Below are positions 1 through 7,182 of a stretch of DNA of 44,213 bases, in pieces. The DNA is from Succinivibrionaceae bacterium UBA3769. GTDB lineage: Bacteria; Pseudomonadota; Gammaproteobacteria; Enterobacterales; Succinivibrionaceae. The notes under the pieces are model-generated. The model did no database searches. It was not told the DNA's origin and worked only from the letters and a program-made list of their open reading frames with translations. Position numbers and translations under genes: made by a program. Positions within the stretch are counted from its first letter, which is position 1, and every line of letters starts with the position of its first letter. The stretch spans positions 1-44,213 of the forward strand of contig DFFT01000184.1 of assembly GCA_002372325.1 (NCBI GenBank). Reading direction: 5' to 3'.

Positions 1-682
1 GAGTCCTTCCTGATATTTGCGATCCTACCTGCAAATTCTGTATCCCCCCGAAAAATTCAAAATACCGCTCAGGGCTCACTGCTCAATGGGCCATCCGCAT
101 TTGGTGAAAAATCGCCGGGAAGTTACAGGAATACGGGAAAGAAGTGATGCCCGTAACACCGGAACAGATTATTCCGGTCGGAACTTCTCCTTACACCCCG
201 AACCGGAGTCCTCCTGTCGGCTTTGCTCACTGTTATCCTTCTCAATCATCTTTCTCGCTTTTGTCATCATGTCGCAAGCCGACTCAGTCTGAGTCTTGGC
301 GCTTCTTCCGGCCGGGCCGGAAGAAGAGGTTTTCGCCTTCCGAAAAACTTGCCGAAAATCCTTTGTTCCGGAAATTACGGCAACGGGCACACTAAAACCG
401 TCCATATCATGAACTTAATAAATCGGCATTTCAAAAAAATCCGGCAGATTCACATTTTTTAAGGTTGTTTCTGAATAATAATCATAATGCGTTTATATTA
501 TTTTCAGCGCGTCTGACCGCAAAATAATCCGATCCGGTGCGCCATCACTCCTGACAGCCCTCGTTTTCCGGACTCGGAACCGTTTGCCTTGCGGGCTTTT
601 TCAGCAAAAGCAAGGACGGGAAAATGAGGAACAATAAGGAAAGAAGCTCGGAATTCAAAAGCTCTTTTTTTACGGGTGCAAA
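1..682. other. Gene-free leader upstream of the type III-like operon
   Basis: No convincing coding region is seen here; the open frames are short, mutually overlapping and lack recognisable motifs. I looked for direct repeats of CRISPR type (28-40 bases repeated at 60-75 base spacing) and found none. The stretch from about 410 to 510 is clearly AT-rich compared with the flanks and is the likeliest place for the operon promoter, although no well-spaced -35/-10 pair stands out. A strong hairpin lies at 302-326. Confidence 0.6.
302..326. repeat. Perfect 12-bp inverted repeat (hairpin)
   Basis: CTTCTTCCGGCC at 302-313 is followed after one base by its exact reverse complement GGCCGGAAGAAG at 315-326. 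It would fold into a very stable hairpin on either strand. No T-run of usual length follows on the plus strand (only TTTT after AGG), so a classical terminator is not certain. It could end a transcript coming from left of the window. Confidence 0.6.
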
Positions 683-2515
683 ATGGAACAACTCTCGATA
701 TATCTCTTTGAATCAAAGTCTATTCAGGCATATTTAAGCCGGACAGGCAAGCTGAGACACATGATTAATGCCAGCGACAGGCTGGATGCTCTTATCGGGC
801 CTGACAGAAACGGTCTTATCTATCAATCTCTCAGTGCTGCGGGACTGGATCCGGAAACTGATTCCAACCTGCTTGCCTCGCAAAAGGCTGGATATGAGGT
901 TGCCGAGGATAACGGCAGGATTGTGTTTTTCAGATATCTGGGAGGTTCCCTGAGCTGCTATGCTCTGGGAAAAACGGGCTATGAGAAGCTTTTGCGCTTC
1001 CGCAGCGCTCTGACGCTTTCCGTGAATGCTTGTCTTCCGGGCCTGCAGTTTTCCGATGCTTTTGTGTCCCGGGAGATTTCAGGAAAAGACGAATTTTACA
1101 GCCTGCTCGGCGATGCCTACGAGCAGCTGGCGGCTGACAATAACCGGCCTACGATGCTGCTGCCTCTTGCCACCGCCTGCACGGCTTCCGCTCCTGCCAC
1201 CGGAGAGGCGGCGGTGCGTTCCCAGAACAAGAGCGTCATGAAAATCGACCGCGACAGTCAGGATCGGGTCATGGAGAGCCTGAAAGCCAACTACAAGGAT
1301 ATTAAGCTATCTCTTTATGAGAAGTATCTGATGCATCGTGGCGAGACCGATCAAGATCTGATGCATCTGGCTGAGCGGCTTAATGATATCTTCGTCCGCT
1401 ATGTAAATTTGACTGAATCCGATGATTCCCCGGAGCCCGAAGGCGATATCGCTCTTATTCACATGGACGGCAACAGTGTAGGCGCCACCCTGATAAAGCT
1501 GCGGGATATTCTTAAAAAAGGCAGCGTGGATCGTCCCAAATATGTGAAGGTAATGCTGGAGATCTCCGCCATTTTAGGAGATTCCACCAGAAATGCCGTG
1601 GTAACCGCAGTTTCCAGACTGCTGAAGAAAAATGAAAGCTTGCTGAAATTCCGGCCTCTGGTGCTGGGTGGCGATGACGTCACTCTGCTTATCCAGCCCG
1701 AGTATGCCGCTGATTTCTGCGTGGAATTCGCCCGCGAATTCAAGACTGAGACGGAGAAGAATCTTAAAGGAAGTCAGCTTATCAGGACTTACCTGAAAGA
1801 CAAGACATCCGGAAAGTCTCTTCTGACCAGTCTTACCTCCAGCGGCGGCATTCTCTTCCAGAAGAAAAAGCATCCTTACGCCACCTCCGTTAAGCTGGTG
1901 GAGGGGCTTGCCGAAATTGCCAAGAACCGGTTTCAGGTTCCCCCTGAAAGCAAAGACGGAGGCATTTTTGTTCCTCCTTCAGTCGTTGCCTTTGTGAGAC
2001 TTACCGAATCATCAGGCGAAGACATTAAGACTATTTTGGAAAGGCTTCGTTCATTCCGGCAGCCCGCAAGCGAAGCTGTTTTCCACACAGGCAGCCGGAA
2101 CGGCTTTATTACCTGCAATAATTCCGGAGAGTCTCTGGATGAAATTCCTTTGGATGAAATTACTCTGGAGGGGCTGGTCAGCGCTGTGAGGGATCAGAAG
2201 GGCGGCCCCGTGATTACCCGATTCAGGAGAATGCTTTCGGAGATCTCCCGCGGCAGACTGGCCGATGCTGAACGTCTTTTCAGTCAGGCAGACACCATGG
2301 ATACCGCTTTCAAGAAAAGTCCGGTGGTTTCTCTGCTTATTAAGAAAGCGCTCCGGGAGGAAGGCAACTGCAAGAACCCTTGGTATACCCAGACGGATGA
2401 CGGGATGGAAACCGTAATCAACGATATTCTGGTGCTGGATCATTATATCAACGGCGATGACTCCGCAGACGGACGTGATGAATCCGACGGCGCCGCATCA
2501 GAGAAGGAGGCTTAA
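683..2515 (+). CDS. cas10: Cas10-like large subunit, type III-D-like, HD-less, with GGDD cyclase motif
   Basis: Large-subunit homologue of type III CRISPR effector complexes. The protein is 610 aa, short for Cas10. It begins directly with the YLFESKSIQAYL segment typical of the first palm region, so the N-terminal HD nuclease domain is absent. A palm motif HMDGNSVG lies near residue 261. The cyclase motif GGDD is intact at 329-332 in VLGGDDVTLL. The conserved SGGILFQKKKHPY stretch follows near 387-399. From the family, an intact GGDD predicts cyclic oligoadenylate synthesis on target recognition; loss of HD predicts no DNA cleavage by this subunit. No zinc-binding cysteine cluster between the palms was noticed. 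It is the first gene of a six-gene operon; the next start is only 3 bases past its stop. The start is ATG with a weak ribosome site (CGGGTG). Confidence 0.85.
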   Translation: MEQLSIYLFESKSIQAYLSRTGKLRHMINASDRLDALIGPDRNGLIYQSLSAAGLDPETDSNLLASQKAGYEVAEDNGRIVFFRYLGGSLSCYALGKTGYEKLLRFRSALTLSVNACLPGLQFSDAFVSREISGKDEFYSLLGDAYEQLAADNNRPTMLLPLATACTASAPATGEAAVRSQNKSVMKIDRDSQDRVMESLKANYKDIKLSLYEKYLMHRGETDQDLMHLAERLNDIFVRYVNLTESDDSPEPEGDIALIHMDGNSVGATLIKLRDILKKGSVDRPKYVKVMLEISAILGDSTRNAVVTAVSRLLKKNESLLKFRPLVLGGDDVTLLIQPEYAADFCVEFAREFKTETEKNLKGSQLIRTYLKDKTSGKSLLTSLTSSGGILFQKKKHPYATSVKLVEGLAEIAKNRFQVPPESKDGGIFVPPSVVAFVRLTESSGEDIKTILERLRSFRQPASEAVFHTGSRNGFITCNNSGESLDEIPLDEITLEGLVSAVRDQKGGPVITRFRRMLSEISRGRLADAERLFSQADTMDTAFKKSPVVSLLIKKALREEGNCKNPWYTQTDDGMETVINDILVLDHYINGDDSADGRDESDGAASEKEA

Positions 2516-2518
2516 GCT

Positions 2519-3193
2519 ATGACAGCGCAGATTGTTATCAGTTTCCAGTCGTACTGGTTTGTTGGCACCGGGAGAGAAGCCGGTGTTTATGCGGATTCCA
2601 TTCCCGTGAAGAAGAAGCTTTCCCCTAAACATAAGGACTTGGTGCCCTGCGTTCCCGGCAAGACGGTGAAGGGCATGTTCCGCGATGCCTTTATAACCGC
2701 CACCCGGAACGGCTGGTTTAAGGACAATCCCAGCAGAGAGCATCTTGAGGAGTACCTTTTTGGGACTCCGGGGCCGGATAAGCACAATAATAAGGAATCA
2801 GACAAGAATAAGACCGAGAATAAGGAGCCCGGCATCTTCGGCGCTCCCGGCATCCTGCATTTCAGCACCCTGGAGATCAGTGATGCGGTCAGGGCCTGGC
2901 TTTGTGAGAATCCTCAGGCGGTGAGCGAGCTTTTCAGAACCGTTAAAAGCACGGCCATCGACGCTGCCACCGGCACTGCCAGAAACAAATCCCTCCGGGA
3001 GTATGAGGTTGTGGTGCCGCTTACTCTCAAGGGTGAGCTCTCTTTTGAGGAAAAGGAGATCCAGGAGCTGAATTTTAAGGACTCCAAGGATTTTATCGCC
3101 AGGCTGAATGAGGTGGCCTCTCTGATTACGGAGCTGGGCGGCAAGCGCACCCGCGGCTTCGGACAGTGCGTCATCACGGTTAAGGAGGCTTAA
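2519..3193 (+). CDS. Csm3-like Cas7 RAMP backbone subunit
   Basis: RAMP-superfamily protein of 224 aa, the length of a single Cas7 (Csm3-like) backbone subunit that would bind crRNA and target RNA. Seen in the sequence: a CVPGKTVKGMFRDAF segment near 43-57, matching the Cas7 'PGSSLKG' helix; an IDAATGTARNKSLREYEVV segment near 146-164, matching the Csm3 'Id..tg...L...E.v' region; and the glycine-rich RAMP loop GGKRTRGFGQC close to the C-terminus. The catalytic aspartate of Csm3 could not be assigned with confidence. A low-complexity Lys/Asn/Glu insert lies near 85-102. A strong ribosome site (AGAAGGAGG) at about 2501 precedes the ATG, inside the end of cas10. Confidence 0.8.
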   Translation: MTAQIVISFQSYWFVGTGREAGVYADSIPVKKKLSPKHKDLVPCVPGKTVKGMFRDAFITATRNGWFKDNPSREHLEEYLFGTPGPDKHNNKESDKNKTENKEPGIFGAPGILHFSTLEISDAVRAWLCENPQAVSELFRTVKSTAIDAATGTARNKSLREYEVVVPLTLKGELSFEEKEIQELNFKDSKDFIARLNEVASLITELGGKRTRGFGQCVITVKEA

Positions 3194-3195
3194 CA

Positions 3196-4995
3196 ATGAA
3201 GAAGTATTTTGTGCTGGAGACTCTGGACGACATCATTATCGGGAGCAGCAATGCGGCGGCGTTTTCCGCCCAGACTCTGGATTACATCCCCGGCAGCGCG
3301 GTAATGGGAGCCGTCTGTTCTCTTTACGGCAAAAAGGATTTGGCAGCGGACACCCTGAATCTGTTTTTTCAGGAAAACATGACGGTTTTCAGCGACTTCC
3401 TGCCCCTGACCAGTGATGGCGAGGAGACGCTTCCCGCCCCCATGTCCATCCATTACGTGAAGAAAACCCAAGCCCCGTTTTTCAATTTCCTGAAGAAAGA
3501 GGTTAAGGATAAGGAGAAGCAGTATAAGCAGGTGCGAGGAGATAACAGAACCGGCAGCTTTGCGAAGTTTTCTCCGGACAAAACCGTAACTGCCCGCACG
3601 GCCATTGACTATGCCACCAACACCGCCAAGACCAGTGCTCTTTACAACAGAGACGCCATCGCTTCCGGGCAGCGCTTCCTGGGATACTGCGATATCCCGG
3701 ACACTCTGGAAAAGGGCAAGAGACCTGCAAATGAAAACAGAACTGAAGACAAAATCGCAAAGGCCAGAGCCGAGGTATTTGACGTTTTGCAGGATGGCCG
3801 CATTCTCAGAATCGGAGCCGGCCGGGGCTCGGAGTACGGCAGGGTGCTGGTTCATGATGTAACCGCTGCCATGGAGAAGCTCAATAAAACACGTAATGAA
3901 AAACTCCCGGATCCCGGAATGCCGGAAAACGGCAAAAGAAAGCTGGTGCTCTGGTGTCTCAGCAATGCGGAGTTTCTGGATGCCGTAACCAGCTATGATT
4001 CCCCCATCCCGGATAATCCCGCCATGCTGTGGGCTCTTGCTCGAGAAAACATCGTGCCCTGTTTTCTGCCCGGGGAATCGTTTGTGAGAACAGGCAAGAC
4101 CCGCTACTACAACAATGCCCGGGGCGGTCTTGATTCCGCCAGGGTTTTTGTGGCCCGGGGCAGCGTGCTGGTTTACGAATACGAGTATTCCGGAGACGAG
4201 GAAAGACTTAAGACCATTCTCGGAAATTTGCAGAATGAGGGCTGCGGGCTTTCCCGGCAGTTGGGCTTCGGCCGCGTCATGGTTAATCCGGACTGGATAT
4301 CTCAGGGAGAACTAAAGGACGATGTCCCGCTCTTTGAATCAGGCTTTAAGTTCGCTCCTGAAGGCTCTTCCCTTCATGCTGCAGACTCCTCTCAGGATCC
4401 TGATAAAGATCCGGAGGTGCAGTGGCTTAAGGAAATGGCGGCCGGCCGCGTCTTGAGCTTGGGCATTGACGATATGGCTGCTGATCTGCTGAAGAAGATT
4501 CTGGATATCTATTCCAGCGCCAGAACATATCTCGGAATCAAAAACGATACGGACTTTGGTCCCGGCAAGACCCAGTGGCAATCTCTCCGCTCCGCTCTCT
4601 GTTCTCTCTCCTCCTTGGACCGCACCAAAGAGGCTATTCTTGAGAAGATCAAAGAGGTGACCATCGGCGGCAAGGAAGAGAACCGCGCCGGCAAGGAGAT
4701 GCAGGAGGATGATATCTGGAACATCAAATTCCTGTATGACGGCAGGAGCGCTCAGCAGGCGCAGCAGACGGCGGTTGTCGAGCGATCCTTTGAGGAGTGC
4801 TTCAGAGCTCTCGTGGAAGATAAGATCGGCGCTGAGGGGAGTACTCCGGAACTGGTGTTAAACGCCCTTATCAGATGTCTGGATTTAAATTTTACTCTGC
4901 ATGACCCGCGGATTAAAACCGACCTTGACATCCTGTTGAAAAACTCCGGCCCGAAGCAGAAGTCCGGAAACAAGAAAGAGGAGAAGCGTAAATGA
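3196..4995 (+). CDS. csx10: Csx10-like Cas5 subunit of type III-D
   Basis: A 599-aa RAMP protein resembling Csx10, the Cas5-type subunit that caps the crRNA 5' handle in type III-D complexes. Diagnostic stretches are TLDYIPGSAVMGA at 27-39 (the Csx10 'TLdyIPGSalrGal' signature), two glycine-rich RAMP loops (GAGRGSEYGRV near 207 and GLSRQLGFGRV near 352), and the C-terminal GPGKTQWQSLRSAL near 455, which matches the 'PS.SQW..lr' element of the helical Csx10 tail. The C-terminal 140 residues are predicted helical and end in a Lys-rich tail. AAGGAGG precedes the start, two bases past the previous stop, and its own stop overlaps the next start by four bases (ATGA), implying translational coupling. 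Confidence 0.8.
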   Translation: MKKYFVLETLDDIIIGSSNAAAFSAQTLDYIPGSAVMGAVCSLYGKKDLAADTLNLFFQENMTVFSDFLPLTSDGEETLPAPMSIHYVKKTQAPFFNFLKKEVKDKEKQYKQVRGDNRTGSFAKFSPDKTVTARTAIDYATNTAKTSALYNRDAIASGQRFLGYCDIPDTLEKGKRPANENRTEDKIAKARAEVFDVLQDGRILRIGAGRGSEYGRVLVHDVTAAMEKLNKTRNEKLPDPGMPENGKRKLVLWCLSNAEFLDAVTSYDSPIPDNPAMLWALARENIVPCFLPGESFVRTGKTRYYNNARGGLDSARVFVARGSVLVYEYEYSGDEERLKTILGNLQNEGCGLSRQLGFGRVMVNPDWISQGELKDDVPLFESGFKFAPEGSSLHAADSSQDPDKDPEVQWLKEMAAGRVLSLGIDDMAADLLKKILDIYSSARTYLGIKNDTDFGPGKTQWQSLRSALCSLSSLDRTKEAILEKIKEVTIGGKEENRAGKEMQEDDIWNIKFLYDGRSAQQAQQTAVVERSFEECFRALVEDKIGAEGSTPELVLNALIRCLDLNFTLHDPRIKTDLDILLKNSGPKQKSGNKKEEKRK

Positions 4996-6542
4996 CTCAG
5001 CTTGTATTATCTCGGATTGTAATTGAAACCAGGTCTCCTCTGGCGCTGTCCTCCGGAGGGCACGATTTGGGCTCCTCCTCTGATGTGGCCCGGGACTGGA
5101 ACGGCGTGCCTTATATTCCGGCCACCTCTCTTATGGGAGTTTGGAGGAGCGCTGCCGAGGCTTCCGGAAAGGATGCTGACTGGGAGCAGTGGTTCGGTTT
5201 TACCAAAGGCTCCCGCAACAGCCGGGGCCGGGCTTCCCGCATTGTGCTTTCGGATGGGCTTCTGCTTAACACTGCCGGAGATGCCGGCAGGGGACTGATT
5301 CCCAGATCCCGCCTGGATGAAAATGAATTCACCCGGACAAATTCCCCGCTGATCTTCCGCCGGGAACGCACCCGCATAAATCATCGCGGCGTGGCCGATG
5401 CCGGTGGGCATGGTAAGTTCGATACCATGTGTCTGATGAAGGGCGTCCGCTTTTCATTCGACATCAAGGCCTATGTTGATGACGTTGAGGATGCTGACTT
5501 CAGCAGAAAGGCCCTGAATGAGATCATCAGCCTTATCGGACAAGCCTCCTTTGCCGTGGGCGGCGGAAAAACCAATGGCTTAGGCAGAGTGCGGGTGCGG
5601 GGGTTCCGTCAGGAGGTTATTGATCTCTCAGAGGGCGGCGCGGAGTGTCTCCGTAAAATCACGGCTTTCCGCAGGCAAAAGGATCCCTTTGAGATCGAGT
5701 CCGCTAATCTGAAAGGGATTTCCTTTGATGAGAAGGCTGTTTCAGGCAGCTTCCATAAGCTTCTGGATTTGATGCTGAACGGCGATGGCGTTTTCACTGC
5801 CGGCACAGGAAGAGATTATCTTAATCCGGAACTCAAAAAACAGGGCGGAAGCACAGTGGTTGCTCATCCCGGCACGGAACAGGCAGTAGTCTGGGACGGC
5901 TGTCAGGGGAAGATCGATATTGACGCCCGTCCGGAGTTCATTATTCCGGGCAGCGAAATCAAGGGGGCTATCGCCCACCGGGTGGCCTATCACTATAACT
6001 GCCTGGCCGGGAATCTTGCTGATGAAAATGACTTCTTCAGCAAGGAGTATCAGGTGCCTGAAGCTCTGGGGCGGCTCCTGTTCGGGATGGCCGGCAGCGA
6101 AAGCGGCGAAGCGGCAGGCGGCAAGGATAGCAAAAAAGCCGCCGGCGGCAATTCTTCCGCTCTGGCCGGACAGCTGTTCTTCTGCGATGCTGAGGTCGTT
6201 TATGAAAAGCCGGGCGTCCTGAGGACTCATAACCGCATAGACCGTATTACCGGCGGTGTAATGGACAAGGCACTGTTTTCGGAGGAGCTGGTGTTCAAAC
6301 CTTCCTTTCCGGTAAGGATCATGATCAAAAATGATGCTCTGGAAGTGCTTTCCGGAAAGAAGTCTGTGGACGGCATTGATGAGAAGACCGTAAGGAATGT
6401 GACGGAAGCTCTTAAGAGAACCGTTTTTGATTTGGCCAACGGCCTTTTACCCATAGGAGCCAAGAGCGGAAGAACGCTTTGCGGTTTCGCCGGAAAAATC
6501 AAGTTTTGCCATGAGCTTCTGGATTACCGGAAGCAGCAGTAA
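4992..6542 (+). CDS. Tandem Cas7-Cas7 (Csm3-like) RAMP fusion
   Basis: A 516-aa protein carrying two consecutive Cas7/Csm3-like RAMP domains. Domain 1 (about 1-215) has IPATSLMGVWRSA at about 37-49 and the loop GGGKTNGLGRVRV near 189-201. Domain 2 (about 245-516) has IPGSEIKGAIAHRVA near 318-332, HNRIDRITGGVM near 414-425 (the Csm3 Id/tg region), and a terminal IGAKSGRTLCGF loop near 486-497. Fused Cas7 units are a recurrent feature of III-D and III-E effectors; this one supplies two backbone positions in a single chain. The interdomain region contains an Ala/Gly/Lys-rich, probably disordered stretch (about 372-390). The start overlaps the preceding stop (ATGA). Confidence 0.8.
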   Translation: MTQLVLSRIVIETRSPLALSSGGHDLGSSSDVARDWNGVPYIPATSLMGVWRSAAEASGKDADWEQWFGFTKGSRNSRGRASRIVLSDGLLLNTAGDAGRGLIPRSRLDENEFTRTNSPLIFRRERTRINHRGVADAGGHGKFDTMCLMKGVRFSFDIKAYVDDVEDADFSRKALNEIISLIGQASFAVGGGKTNGLGRVRVRGFRQEVIDLSEGGAECLRKITAFRRQKDPFEIESANLKGISFDEKAVSGSFHKLLDLMLNGDGVFTAGTGRDYLNPELKKQGGSTVVAHPGTEQAVVWDGCQGKIDIDARPEFIIPGSEIKGAIAHRVAYHYNCLAGNLADENDFFSKEYQVPEALGRLLFGMAGSESGEAAGGKDSKKAAGGNSSALAGQLFFCDAEVVYEKPGVLRTHNRIDRITGGVMDKALFSEELVFKPSFPVRIMIKNDALEVLSGKKSVDGIDEKTVRNVTEALKRTVFDLANGLLPIGAKSGRTLCGFAGKIKFCHELLDYRKQQ

Positions 6543-6567
6543 AAGGAAGCAGAAGGAAGGCAAGTAA

Positions 6568-7182
6568 ATGGATAATGTTGCAAAAGGCGGCTTCTCAATC
6601 AGCGATGCGGAAGCCGAGAAGATGATAGATAAGCTCAGGAACGGACTGGGCCTCGGGGATGTGAAGTTCAGCGCCGCTCCGGCCGTAAGACAGCGGTTCT
6701 GCTCAGATGCCGAGCTTCGGGATCTTATGAAGGCTTTCCCCGCCGGATCCGGCTGGGTGCTTTTTACCGACGGCCTCGTTAATTATGTGAAGCAGGATGA
6801 GGCTTTTAATACCCGGGAGATTCTGGAACTGGAGATCTCAGACAGCGGGGAAGCCTCTTCCTGCCGCTCATCTCTCAGAGCGGTGCTGGTATCCGAGGAT
6901 TCCTACTCGGTAACCTTGGTCACCTCCGGCGGCGCGGTTCCCCCTGTTATGGGCGATGAACCGGACAAAGCTGCAGGATATCGGTATGCTTATGCCTGCT
7001 CTGATGTGAATACGCAGCTTAAAAACACCATGAAAACACTGGTGGCAGGTGCGGCATATGCCCGTTACCGGGTCTGGTACCGCTGCCTAAGGAGCGCCGG
7101 GGACAATCCTGCAGCCGCAGGACGCTGGGAACCCTGGATGCAGCAGTTTACGGGATTTGTGAAATCAGGAGATGCGGTATGA
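6568..7182 (+). CDS. Csx19-like protein of the type III-D operon
   Basis: A 204-aa protein, small and without RAMP glycine-rich loops. Its position between the tandem Cas7 and the TIGR03986-type protein, its length, and an N-terminal region with a GWVLFTDGLVNY strand followed by a LELEI strand suggest Csx19 (TIGR03984), an accessory subunit of type III-D. The similarity is weak by eye and a Cas11-like small subunit is an alternative, since no other candidate small subunit is present. A ribosome site (AAGGAAGG) lies before the ATG. Its stop overlaps the next start by four bases, so it is translated as part of the same coupled set. Confidence 0.5.
   Translation: MDNVAKGGFSISDAEAEKMIDKLRNGLGLGDVKFSAAPAVRQRFCSDAELRDLMKAFPAGSGWVLFTDGLVNYVKQDEAFNTREILELEISDSGEASSCRSSLRAVLVSEDSYSVTLVTSGGAVPPVMGDEPDKAAGYRYAYACSDVNTQLKNTMKTLVAGAAYARYRVWYRCLRSAGDNPAAAGRWEPWMQQFTGFVKSGDAV

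Noticed and set aside
1..682. CRISPR array in the leader of the cas10-like operon
   Set aside because: No repeated 28-40 base unit with regular spacing; only one isolated hairpin.
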